This document shows, one piece after another, positions 1-8,831 of a DNA stretch of 64,000 nt (the first letter of the stretch is position 1; every line of letters starts with the position of its first letter). The DNA comes from Oscillatoriophycideae cyanobacterium NC_groundwater_1537_Pr4_S-0.65um_50_18 (GTDB lineage Bacteria > Cyanobacteriota > Cyanobacteriia > Elainellales > Elainellaceae): NCBI GenBank assembly GCA_016208305.1, contig JACQYI010000009.1:682001-746000 (forward strand), given 5' to 3'. The position numbers and the translations under genes were made by a program. The notes below the pieces were generated by a model. That model did no database searches. It had not been told where the DNA came from and saw only the letters and a list, made by a program, of their open reading frames with translations.

Positions 1-176
1 ACTGCCCTAGATCGAACCTGAGCCTCAGCCTCAAAATTATTTTCCCGATCGCTGCGTAAAACTGGCGAATATCTGTGAAGAATCATTAGATTTGTACGTC
101 AGCATACCCTGCAATAACATGGGGTAGGGTAACTTTCCACGCTGCTGTTTTTAACATTCACCCCATTCGCTAAATT

Positions 177-1184
177 ATGAAACTTAAGAGATCTGCTCAA
201 TTCATCCGCCTGTCTTGCAGCACTTTGTTGATCGCGACGTTGGCCGTTCCGCTTCTGCCCGCTCTACCCACAGTGGCAGGACAGCCTGTGACGATCGCCC
301 AAACACAGACTCAAGAACGGATGCGGATTGCAGTTCTAGACTTCGACTTTGCCAGCACAGGCATTACCACCTCTGGATGGGGATATTGGGGCGACATTGG
401 CCCTGCTCAAGGGGTGAGCGATCTATTGACCAACAAACTGGTGGAAGGCGGCTCTTACAGCGTCATTGAGCGCAGCAAGGTAGAAGCAGTGCTTGCAGAA
501 CAAAATCTGGCCGCCGATGGCCGGATTGAGCCAGCAACGGCTGCCCAGATCGGACGAATTTTGGGCGTTGATGCCGTAGTGGTGGGTTCAATCACGCGCT
601 TTAACCTACAAGAGGGCGGCACAGGCGGCAGCATCTTGGGCATTGGCGGCAATAGTCGGCGGCAGATTGCCGAGGTTCAGCTGACAGCCAGAATCGTCAA
701 CACCACAACGGCAGAAATCTTGGCTACGGCACAGGGCACCGGAGAAGCCAAAGAAGGCGGCGGCGGCTTTTCGGTAGGTGGACTCATCACGTTTGGCGAT
801 GGGGACAACAAAACAGACGGCCTACTCAGCGAAGCAGCAGATGAGGCAGTAAACCAAATTGCCACCTCCTTTGCTGCCGAATCATCGCGACTGGCAGCTT
901 TGCCCCCCTCCTTGCCTAATGTGGAGGCGATCGTGGCCGATGTGGCAGGCAGTCAGGTAATTATCAACAAAGGTACGCGGGATGGCTTCCGCACGGGCAT
1001 GACGCTCTCGATCGAGCGGGTCGTGCGCGAGGTCAAAGATCCAGCAACGGGAGCTGTTTTGCGCACGGTAACTTCTCCGGTAGGCAGCATCGAGCTAACC
1101 GAAGTGGATGCTGGCTCAGGCATCGGTCGCATTGTCAACGGCACAGGCTTCCGAGTGGGCGATCGCGCAGTCGCAGCACAATAG
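177..1184 (+). CDS. CsgG-family exported protein
   Basis: The protein has 335 residues. The first ~40 form a signal peptide (Lys/Arg start, then a Leu/Ala-rich core ending near VAGQ), so export is likely. Residues ~50-150 match the CsgG/curli-assembly fold: MRIAVLDFDF, a ligand-like loop, LTNKLVEGGSYSVIERSKVEAV and a GRILGVDAVVVGSITRF strand-loop. In this family the domain is often found in periplasmic or outer-membrane lipoproteins, but no lipobox cysteine is visible here, so it is not a canonical curli pore. The C-terminal ~90 residues (INKGTRDGFRTGMTLSIERV) look like a small beta-barrel of the kind that follows CsgG domains in cyanobacteria. The ATG at 177 has only a weak Shine-Dalgarno. 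The gene stands alone and is followed by a strong terminator. Confidence 0.75.
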   Translation: MKLKRSAQFIRLSCSTLLIATLAVPLLPALPTVAGQPVTIAQTQTQERMRIAVLDFDFASTGITTSGWGYWGDIGPAQGVSDLLTNKLVEGGSYSVIERSKVEAVLAEQNLAADGRIEPATAAQIGRILGVDAVVVGSITRFNLQEGGTGGSILGIGGNSRRQIAEVQLTARIVNTTTAEILATAQGTGEAKEGGGGFSVGGLITFGDGDNKTDGLLSEAADEAVNQIATSFAAESSRLAALPPSLPNVEAIVADVAGSQVIINKGTRDGFRTGMTLSIERVVREVKDPATGAVLRTVTSPVGSIELTEVDAGSGIGRIVNGTGFRVGDRAVAAQ

Positions 1185-1225
1185 GGACAAATTGGGCAAC
1201 AGGGATAAATTAAGTTGAGAGCACT

Positions 1226-1253
1226 AAAAAAGGAGGCTACGCCTCCTTTTTTT
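1226..1253 (+). terminator. Rho-independent terminator
   Basis: GGAGGC and GCCTCC pair across a 3-nt TAC loop. The stem is extended by six A-T pairs and ends in a run of T, which is the classic intrinsic terminator shape. It lies about 40 nt after the CsgG-like gene. Confidence 0.85.
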
Positions 1254-1259
1254 GGAAAT

Positions 1260-1300
1260 GACGTTTTTGGTGGCGCGCAATGCGCGCCACCAAAAACGTC
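1260..1300. repeat. Perfect 20-bp-arm palindrome
   Basis: Arms at 1260-1279 and 1281-1300 are exact reverse complements around a single A. The core is GGTGGCGCGC / GCGCGCCACC with flanking GACGTTTTT / AAAAACGTC. It sits right after a terminator and 62 nt before the next gene. It has the look of a REP- or MITE-type intergenic palindrome, or a second hairpin on the transcript. Confidence 0.85.
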
Positions 1301-1362
1301 CCCGTCCGTAACCTCGCTGTCTACAGCTATAGAATAGAGATTCAAAAGAATCAGGTGAGGAC

Positions 1363-2142
1363 ATGCTGCCGCGAGAAGAGTTGCTAAAGGGAATTGAAGA
1401 ACGCGAAACTGCGGTGCGGGTGATTGATCAAGCCGAGCAGGCCATTAAAACCTGGGAGGTCGTCTGCACTGATTTTGTGTCGCCACCCGAGTTGGCAGAT
1501 ATCCAACGGATATTTCAACGATTGGCAGATGTGGTGACAATGCCTTGGGGCGGCTATCCTCAAGCAGAACGGCAACGTGTGGCGATCGCCCGTTCAGAAT
1601 TACCCATCGAAACGGCACAGGTAGCGATCGCCGCAATTGAGATTTCGGGTAATTTTTTGTTTGATCAGGCCACCCATCGAGATTTTTTAGGGGCGCTGCT
1701 GGGTACTGGAATTGTCCGCGAAAAGGTAGGAGACATTCTGGTTCTCGGAGAGCGGGGGGCACAGGCGATCGTTGTCCCAGAAATGGTGGAATTTCTGGAG
1801 ATGAGCTTAAATCAGGTGCGATCGGTTCCTGTAAAAACTCGTCGGATTGAGCTGAGTGAATTAAAGCTACGAGAACCGAAGAAGAAAGAAATGACGACCG
1901 TAGAAGCGTCAATGCGGCTAGATGCGGTGGCATCAGCAGGGTTTGGGATGTCGCGGAGCAAGATGGCAGACCTGATTAGCACAGGCGATGTGCGGGTCAA
2001 CTGGAAAGATGTGACTCAAACCAGCCACCAGCTTAAGTCAGGCGATTTGGTCGCCATTCGCGGCAAGGGGCGCTTAGAAATTGGTGAAGTCATGATCACC
2101 AAAAAAGATCGTTATCGGATACAGCTCACTCGGTTTGTTTAG
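1363..2142 (+). CDS. Photosystem II S4 domain protein (YlmH-like RNA-binding)
   Basis: The protein has 259 residues, the usual length of the cyanobacterial/plastid 'photosystem II S4 domain protein' family. The N-terminal two thirds form a YlmH-like alpha/beta region (FLGALLGTGIVREKVGDILV). The C-terminal S4 RNA-binding domain spans about residues 185-245 (RLDAVASAGFGMSRSKMADL, then GDVRVNW, then LKSGDLVAIRGKGRLEIGEV). Relatives bind RNA and are linked to PSII accumulation or ribosome function; the exact target is not known from sequence. The ATG is preceded by GAGG about 5 nt upstream. The next gene starts roughly 110 nt downstream and is unrelated. Confidence 0.85.
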   Translation: MLPREELLKGIEERETAVRVIDQAEQAIKTWEVVCTDFVSPPELADIQRIFQRLADVVTMPWGGYPQAERQRVAIARSELPIETAQVAIAAIEISGNFLFDQATHRDFLGALLGTGIVREKVGDILVLGERGAQAIVVPEMVEFLEMSLNQVRSVPVKTRRIELSELKLREPKKKEMTTVEASMRLDAVASAGFGMSRSKMADLISTGDVRVNWKDVTQTSHQLKSGDLVAIRGKGRLEIGEVMITKKDRYRIQLTRFV

Positions 2143-2262
2143 AATCGCGAATTTAATCAGCACTTCTCAAAACCCTAGCGGCCTGAGTTCTATGGGAGAG
2201 GTTGCCAAGCCCCATACATTGAGGACTAGCATAGACAAGCTGACGGGAGTGTGACAACAGCC

Positions 2263-5200
2263 ATGCCGAGATCGCTGAAGGTGAATCAGGATTTTATCGG
2301 AGCGGTCAAACTGGCGCTTAAAAGAAACGGCTGGATTAGTCAGCGGGCGCTTTCAGAGGATTTGGGGTTGGCTTTATCGACCGTCAGTAATTTCCTCAAT
2401 GGCAAACCTATCGATCGCGCCATTTTTGAAGAAATTTGCTCTAAGCTGTCCCTCAATTGGAAAGACATTGCCGTCTTAGCCGCAGAAGTCTCAGTCGCAG
2501 AAGTCTCAGTCGCAGAAGCAGCACCCGACGCAGCAGAGGCTGACTCCCATCGTCCCAATCTCGATCGTGATCAAGATTGGGGCGAAGCGCCAGACAGCTC
2601 TGTTTTTTATGGACGCACCGATGAGCTGGCGCGACTAGAGCATTGGATTACGCAAGATCAGTGTCACCTTGTCTTAGTACTAGGAATGGGAGGCACAGGC
2701 AAAACGGCTTTATCTGTCAAATTATTAGAGCAAATTAGCGATCGCTTTGATGCTTTTATTTGGCGCAGTTTACGAAATGCCCCGCCGCTTCAAAAGCTGC
2801 TGAGTGACCTCATTTTGTTTCTCACTGGACAACAGGCGACATTGCCCGACTCTCTAGAGTCTCAGCTCTCAATGTTGATGGAGTTGCTGCGTCAGCGCCG
2901 CTGCTTACTGGTGCTAGACAATGCAGAATCGATTTTACAAGGCAGTGAGCGCGTTGGACAGTATCGAGAAGGCTATGAAGCCTATCGAGAACTATTTGCC
3001 AGAGTTGCCAATGGGCGACATCAAAGCAGCTTGGTTCTGACAAGCCGAGAACGACCGATAGGATTGACAGCCCAGCTCGGAGATCAAACCACAGTGCGAT
3101 CGCTCTCCCTCAGCGGGCTGCCACTTTCTGAAAGTAAGCAGATCTTGGCGGCCAAGGGCTTAATCGATGCAGACTCAGCCTTTCAGCAGCTCATTCAAGC
3201 CTACAGCGGCAATCCCTTAGCGCTAAAGATCGCTGCCGCTACCATCCACTCCACCTTCAGCGGCAACATCAGCCAGTTTTTGCAGCAGCAGATTGCCGCC
3301 TATGGCGATATTTGGGATTTGCTCGACCAGCAGTTCGATCGCCTCTCTCGACTGGAGCAGCAGGTGATGTACTGGTTGGCAATCGAGCGAGAATGGATTG
3401 CCTTTGCCGACCTGCATGAGAATTTTATTCCGCCAATTGCCCAACGGCAGTTGGTAGAAGCGCTGGAATCTTTGCAGGGGCGATCGCTGATTGAAACCAG
3501 CGCTATGGGCTTTACGCAGCAGCCTGTGGTGATGGAATATGTGACGCAGACATTAATTGAACACTGCTATCGAGAAATCACGACTCAGACTCTTGATCTA
3601 TGCAGAAGTCAAGCCCTGCTTAAAACCCAAACTCAGGATCATATTCGAGAGACTCAGGTTCGCCTAGTTCTCCAGCCTCTAGGACAAAAATTACTCGGAT
3701 CAGAGAATGAGAAAAAGACGGTAGAATTTCTGCTTGAACAGCTCTTGGATACGCTGCGAGGGAAGCCACTTGCTTATACAGGATACGCCGCAGGTAATGT
3801 GATTAACTTGCTGAGTGTTTTGCCGTCAGAGTTAAGCGATCGCGATTTCTCAGATCTCGCCATTGCTCAAGCCTATTTGGCTGAAGCGGTGTTACACCGC
3901 ACTAACTTTACGGGTTCTACACTCTATCAATCTGTGTTTGCCGAAACGCTGGGAGGCATCATCACCGTTGCGTTTAGTCCAGATGGCCAGAAGCTGGCGG
4001 CCAGCGATACCAGAGGAGAGATCCATATTTGGCAGATTCACAGTGGTCAAAAGCTGCTGACGCTAAACGGCCACCATAGCTGGGTTTTTTCTCTGGTATT
4101 TAGCCCCAATGCCATCAGCTTGGCGAGCGCCAGCGATGACTATACGGTGAAGCTGTGGGATATAGCGACTGGAGCTTGCTTACAAACTCTGAAAGGCCCT
4201 GCAAACATACTCAACGCAGTAACCTTTAGTTCTGATGAACGTAACATCCTCAACGATGACAAAAATGCCGCAATTCAGCTTTGGAATACAGACGATCCAG
4301 GGCAACAAATCGCCGCATTGCAAGGCTATACCTACCTTGCTAGAGCTACTGCTTTTAGTGCAGATGGTAGAACGTTTGCCAGTAGCACTCAAAATCAGAC
4401 GATAAACCTATGGAATATACACACTGGGGAATGCGAAACAATTTTGCAAGCACATAACCCCACCGTTCGTTTGGTGGCCTTTAACGCTAATAGTCAATTG
4501 CTCGCTAGCACCAGCCTTACTGCTACAGTGCAGCCTAGCTCAAATCTGACTCCAGCAATTCAAATCTGGAATATTTGGAGCAGCCAAAGTCTACATATCA
4601 TGACAGGACATACGCATGGCATTAGCGAAATTACGTTCAGTCCAGACGATCGCTATATAGCCAGCAGTAGTTTTGATCAAACTGTCAAGATTTGGAATAT
4701 CGAAACCGGACAATGCTGGAAAACGTTACAGGGGCATAGCGAAAAATTAATGGCAGTTGCCTTTAGCCCCAATGGCAGGCAGTTAGCCAGTGGAGGAGAT
4801 GATCATGCCGTCAAACTATGGGACTTTGGCAGTGGACAATGCCTTAAAACATTTAAAGGCTACACGGATGCCATCATCTCAACCACCTTGAATGAAGAGG
4901 GTCAACTCTTAGCCAGCGTCCACGAAGATAAGACAATCCGATTGTGGGATCTACGTAGTGGCCAACTGATTAAAACCTTATTAGCTCATAGCGATTTAAT
5001 TTGGGCAGTTGCATTCTCTCCAGATGGCGATCTGTTAGCCAGTACCAGTGCCGATCGCACGGTTAAGCTGTGGAACTGGAAAACTGAACAGTGCATCACT
5101 TGTTCAGGTCATAAAAATTGGGTCTGGTCAGTGGATTTTCATCCGCAGGGTAATTATTTTGCGACTGGCAACTATGATGAAACAATCAAGATATGGGACA

Positions 5201-5913
5201 CCCAGACGGGAACCTGCCTAAGAACTCTATCAGAGCACACTAGTGCGGTTTTATGTGTTCGATTCAGTTCAAATGGTAAATATTTGGTCAGCAGCAGTTT
5301 TGATCAAACGTTGCGATTATGGGATGTAGAAACCTGGAATTGTATACGTGTACTTAAAGGACATAGCGATCGTATCTGGCAGGCAGCATTTAGTACCAAT
5401 GGGCAGACGCTTGTGAGCTGTAGCCATGACGAAACAGTTAAACTCTGGGATATCCCTACAGGGAAATGCATTAAGACGTTGACCGGACATAAGGGAGCAG
5501 TCGCAACAGTTTGCTTTCGACCCAACTCACAAACATTCGTGAGTGGAGGCTTCGATGGAAGCATTAAGATTTGGGATGCTTACACAGGTGAAAGTCTCCA
5601 AACGCTTCAAGGTCATAGTGGTGGCGTCCTTTCTGTCCTGTGGCGTTCGGTTGTCACCGATGACATAACTCACTCCACTCCCCAAATCATCAGCAGCAGT
5701 TTGGACGGCACAATCAAAGTCTGGAATCCTGAAACCGGAACCTGTCTAAAAACCCTGAGAGCGCCTCGCCCTTATGAAGGCATGAATATCACGCGACTCT
5801 CAGGACTAACGGCAGCTCAACAGGAAACATTGAGAGAGTTAGGAGCGATCGGAGAAGGCTCTACCGATTTCAATTCAGCCCATGCCAACGGCAACGCGTT
5901 TAAGCTAGGCTAA
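2263..5913 (+). CDS. STAND ATPase: HTH / NB-ARC / 14 WD40 repeats
   Basis: The protein has 1216 residues from the ATG at 2263. A GTG at 2251 is also in frame, but it lies almost on top of the GGGAG motif, so the ATG is preferred. Order of parts: an XRE-like helix-turn-helix (residues ~8-70, LGLALSTVSNFLNGKPIDR); a short linker with a 15-nt tandem duplication; an NB-ARC NTPase with Walker A GMGGTGKT (~141-148) and Walker B LLVLDN (~215-220); a winged-helix/ARC region; a short pentapeptide-like stretch; then 14 WD40 repeats (~564-1175), enough for two seven-bladed propellers. The C-terminus carries the tail PYEGMNI...TLRELGAIGE. STAND proteins act as ligand-triggered oligomerising switches in signalling, transcription or immunity. 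The N-terminal HTH suggests DNA binding here. The ligand is unknown. Confidence 0.88.
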   Translation: MPRSLKVNQDFIGAVKLALKRNGWISQRALSEDLGLALSTVSNFLNGKPIDRAIFEEICSKLSLNWKDIAVLAAEVSVAEVSVAEAAPDAAEADSHRPNLDRDQDWGEAPDSSVFYGRTDELARLEHWITQDQCHLVLVLGMGGTGKTALSVKLLEQISDRFDAFIWRSLRNAPPLQKLLSDLILFLTGQQATLPDSLESQLSMLMELLRQRRCLLVLDNAESILQGSERVGQYREGYEAYRELFARVANGRHQSSLVLTSRERPIGLTAQLGDQTTVRSLSLSGLPLSESKQILAAKGLIDADSAFQQLIQAYSGNPLALKIAAATIHSTFSGNISQFLQQQIAAYGDIWDLLDQQFDRLSRLEQQVMYWLAIEREWIAFADLHENFIPPIAQRQLVEALESLQGRSLIETSAMGFTQQPVVMEYVTQTLIEHCYREITTQTLDLCRSQALLKTQTQDHIRETQVRLVLQPLGQKLLGSENEKKTVEFLLEQLLDTLRGKPLAYTGYAAGNVINLLSVLPSELSDRDFSDLAIAQAYLAEAVLHRTNFTGSTLYQSVFAETLGGIITVAFSPDGQKLAASDTRGEIHIWQIHSGQKLLTLNGHHSWVFSLVFSPNAISLASASDDYTVKLWDIATGACLQTLKGPANILNAVTFSSDERNILNDDKNAAIQLWNTDDPGQQIAALQGYTYLARATAFSADGRTFASSTQNQTINLWNIHTGECETILQAHNPTVRLVAFNANSQLLASTSLTATVQPSSNLTPAIQIWNIWSSQSLHIMTGHTHGISEITFSPDDRYIASSSFDQTVKIWNIETGQCWKTLQGHSEKLMAVAFSPNGRQLASGGDDHAVKLWDFGSGQCLKTFKGYTDAIISTTLNEEGQLLASVHEDKTIRLWDLRSGQLIKTLLAHSDLIWAVAFSPDGDLLASTSADRTVKLWNWKTEQCITCSGHKNWVWSVDFHPQGNYFATGNYDETIKIWDTQTGTCLRTLSEHTSAVLCVRFSSNGKYLVSSSFDQTLRLWDVETWNCIRVLKGHSDRIWQAAFSTNGQTLVSCSHDETVKLWDIPTGKCIKTLTGHKGAVATVCFRPNSQTFVSGGFDGSIKIWDAYTGESLQTLQGHSGGVLSVLWRSVVTDDITHSTPQIISSSLDGTIKVWNPETGTCLKTLRAPRPYEGMNITRLSGLTAAQQETLRELGAIGEGSTDFNSAHANGNAFKLG
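2481..2518 (+). repeat. 15-nt in-frame tandem repeat
   Basis: The unit CGCAGAAGTCTCAGT occurs twice, followed by a partial third copy. It encodes the AEVSV/AEVSV/AEA linker between the HTH and NB-ARC domains. It is in frame, so it changes only linker length. Confidence 0.85.
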
Positions 5914-6013
5914 TTTGCGCGTTTAACAACCTTCCCGAACGGTCAGCAGATTCTCCCTCAGGCTCTATTATCTGGATGATATAAGCCCGATGCTTGCAGC
6001 TATACAACTTAGT

Positions 6014-8365
6014 TTAGTAGCCATAGCTATAGCCAGAACCCCCACCGTAAGGTATTTCAAAATCACCTTGAGATAGAGTAGGTTTGTTTTCAAGTCGGGC
6101 AAAAACGGTAGTCTGGTAAGTACTACCACTCCCATCTTGATCGTAGGAGAGATGACCTGTTGCTTGTTCGTAAAGGATAGTCGGCTGAATTCCTCTTAGC
6201 GATCTAAATACAACAATGGGATGATCAAAATAGCTAGTGGTGCCTGTCAAGACTTTGATTTTATCGACACCTGCTTCAAAGTCTCTGATTGTGTTAATGC
6301 CTCCAGAGAGTTCATTTAAAGCTTTGTCAAACTCAAAGCGATCGACCCCTGTTCCGCCTACCAAAACATTTCCAGTAGATGAGCCTGTTAAAGCATCATT
6401 GCCTGCGCCTCCAGTCAGCGTATTGCTGCCCTCATGATCTTCCAAGCGATCGTTACCATTTCCACCCTCTAACGTGTCATTTTCAGACGCACCAAAAAGG
6501 GAATCATTGCCGTTCTGTCCAATCAGTATGTCGTCACCCTCTAGTCCATACAAAAGAGAATCAGAATTTTGAGCGCCGATCATTCTATTATTGCCATTCG
6601 TTCCTTTGGCGGAAACAGCAGCCGTTGCCTTAGTGAAATCAATTGTTTCTACAAAAGGAGCGGTTCCCAGATCGAATGTGGATAAGGTGCAAAAAATGGT
6701 GTCGTTACCGTTATTTGCATCTTCTCGAACAACATCGCCAGCGTCAGAGACATAGTAGGTATCGTCTCCCATCCCGCCGCTCATTGTATCGTTACCAGCA
6801 CCCCCATCAAATATGTCATTTCCACGTTCAGTACGGGTTGCTAAATTATCATTCCTTGTTGTGCCCTTGACGAATAGAATCGCCTTAGGGTCAATTCCGA
6901 GCAATCCAATCAGATCATCTGCATTAGCAGGCAGATTGAACGATTTCAGGGCAGAAAACTTATAGGGATTGGCATTCAACCCAACTGTTTTATTGCCACC
7001 CAGAACTTTAGAGTCTTTGCTAAGCTGATACTGTTTGTAGTACAAAGTCTTATCTGCCAAGGTTCTGGTGAAGTCAATTTCCTTCTTGAATCTTCCCAGC
7101 CCAATTCCAAATTTAGCCCCTACATCAGCTTTAAGCTTACCTGCTTCGACCATACCAAAAATATTGGCATATAGACCATAATCCAGCACCAATCCAGCAT
7201 TGTTATAGCCCCATTCAAATTTAACATCTGCTTTGCCGTCACCATTGGCATCTAAAATTTGCTTCAGGGCAGTTGTGTTTGAGAAACCTGTAAGATTACC
7301 CAACGCATTCACTTTGCCAGCAAATGTGATTGTGTTACCATTCTCAAGCACAAGACGAGAATAGCGACCAGATAATTTGACAGCACCACTATACTTAAGC
7401 TTCAGATTTGAGCCAACTGAGAAATCGACTAGTTTATAGTTAATATCGTATCCATTACCCGTAAAGCGTTGAGAAAGCAACTTAAATTTAGGGTCAATAT
7501 TGGATACCAATCTAGCCAGGGCTGTATCAACGGAAATGATCGGGATTTCGCCAGATATACCCACGGAGGGCAATTCCTTGGTGCCGCCATTACTAGTCTT
7601 GATCTTTTTAAGAACATTTCTCAAATCGGAACTAAACCTGACTCCTTTGTACTCTGTTTCAAACAATCCTTTCTTTTGTTTTTCCTTAGGGTTAAACAAA
7701 TTTTTAGAAGTTCCATCCAGTACATTTTGCAAATTGTAGTCAAGTACAGTTAGGGGAATCGGGTTCTTCTTTTTGTCCTTCTTGTTAATACTGCCTTGAA
7801 AGCTGCCTAGTCCAAATCTAGGAAGGTCAATTCCTGTACGAAACCGCTTCCACCTCGCTGAGACACTAGCATCGATCGCAGCAGCAGTAATATCCACATC
7901 TGCAAGAAGTCCAGCTTTCAAAAAAGCCGTTGGCAGCTTTAGCCGTATGTTTGGCGTGCCACCAAACTCAGTCAGCGTTTTAGTAGAAAGGGCAATACCA
8001 CCACTAGCATCAGGAACAGAGCCAGAAAGAGAAATTGCACCTGCTGTGTTTAACCCAACAACAGCGTGACCCAAATCAAAGCCCGCAGAAAGATTGACTC
8101 CCACATTGGCATAAACTCGACCCAAAATCAGGTCAGCTGAAACATCGACATCCACTGGGCCAATCCCAAACTCTTTGGAGAATGTTTTAGTGTATCCACC
8201 TTGAAACAAGCTCTTAAAGTCACCAAATAGGTTTTGAAATGCTGGATTTTTTGTATTAACACCAATGAATTTATTCTGAATATTCAGCGGTTTAATCCCT
8301 AAAGCACGATTAAAGTCGAGATCAATCGCATTCACATTACCAGCAACGCTTAGATTAATCGCCAT
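6014..8365 (-). CDS. RTX-repeat secreted protein (783 aa)
   Basis: Residues ~1-500 form a long, Gly/Asn/Asp-rich, beta-strand-type region with no recognised domain. Residues ~510-690 hold calcium-binding RTX nonapeptides (for example GGAGNDTMSGGMGDDTYY and LEGGNGNDRLEDHEGSNTL). The last ~85 residues have the form IRDFEAGVDKIKV ... TGHLSYDQDGSGS, which is seen at the end of many cyanobacterial RTX proteins and fits a C-terminal type I secretion signal. There is no N-terminal signal peptide, as expected for that route. The ATG at 8365 is clear. No T1SS ABC/MFP genes lie in this window, so the exporter must be elsewhere. Role unknown: surface layer, adhesion or a hydrolase are all possible. Confidence 0.8.
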   Translation of the reverse strand: MAINLSVAGNVNAIDLDFNRALGIKPLNIQNKFIGVNTKNPAFQNLFGDFKSLFQGGYTKTFSKEFGIGPVDVDVSADLILGRVYANVGVNLSAGFDLGHAVVGLNTAGAISLSGSVPDASGGIALSTKTLTEFGGTPNIRLKLPTAFLKAGLLADVDITAAAIDASVSARWKRFRTGIDLPRFGLGSFQGSINKKDKKKNPIPLTVLDYNLQNVLDGTSKNLFNPKEKQKKGLFETEYKGVRFSSDLRNVLKKIKTSNGGTKELPSVGISGEIPIISVDTALARLVSNIDPKFKLLSQRFTGNGYDINYKLVDFSVGSNLKLKYSGAVKLSGRYSRLVLENGNTITFAGKVNALGNLTGFSNTTALKQILDANGDGKADVKFEWGYNNAGLVLDYGLYANIFGMVEAGKLKADVGAKFGIGLGRFKKEIDFTRTLADKTLYYKQYQLSKDSKVLGGNKTVGLNANPYKFSALKSFNLPANADDLIGLLGIDPKAILFVKGTTRNDNLATRTERGNDIFDGGAGNDTMSGGMGDDTYYVSDAGDVVREDANNGNDTIFCTLSTFDLGTAPFVETIDFTKATAAVSAKGTNGNNRMIGAQNSDSLLYGLEGDDILIGQNGNDSLFGASENDTLEGGNGNDRLEDHEGSNTLTGGAGNDALTGSSTGNVLVGGTGVDRFEFDKALNELSGGINTIRDFEAGVDKIKVLTGTTSYFDHPIVVFRSLRGIQPTILYEQATGHLSYDQDGSGSTYQTTVFARLENKPTLSQGDFEIPYGGGSGYSYGY

Positions 8366-8831
8366 GGTTGAAAACCTTTTAGATGATCAGAATTAGTGAA
8401 TGACGGTGAGTTTGGTTTGGCGATCGCTTTTTTGTCTGAGAGGACGATCGCTTCCACATAGTTTAAGAGGATGTTTGAAAAGTTTGACTATGGGTAGCGA
8501 AATGTTTCAGATCCCCCTAAATCCCCCTTAAAAAGGGGGACTTTGAATTTATTTCCCCCCTTTTTAAGGGGGACAGGGGGGATCAACAGATGCCTAAAAT
8601 CACAGCTGAACACTTTTCAAACATCCTCTAATACCTCAATCAAACCACCCTAATATCTGATTTGATAACTGAGAATGACTGACTTAACTCAGCAGATCAT
8701 TCCTATTCTTAGATACAGATTTGGATAGAGCAATCACCCCTTGATCAAGCTCTTGATTTTCATCCTAAGTCTTGATGTAGACAACAACACCGACTCAATC
8801 AAACCTTTGCCGTTGGCCATGCAATATGTCG
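8366..8831. other. Intergenic region, 466 bp
   Basis: This separates the two adjacent RTX genes. It contains the MITE-like element (8466-8629). The remainder is AT-rich with no coding sequence that I can support. Confidence 0.6.
8466..8629. mobile_element. MITE-like inverted-repeat element
   Basis: Terminal inverted repeats of 18 bp (AGAGGATGTTTGAAAAGT at 8466-8483 and its exact complement at 8612-8629) bound a 164-bp non-coding element. Inside is a second, imperfect inverted repeat (about 8510-8584) rich in C5/G5 tracts (CCCCCTTAAAAAGGGGG), each arm being a hairpin itself. There is no ORF, so any mobility would need a transposase in trans. A lone near-identical end lies at 60179-60196. The target-site duplication is not clear. 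Confidence 0.75.
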
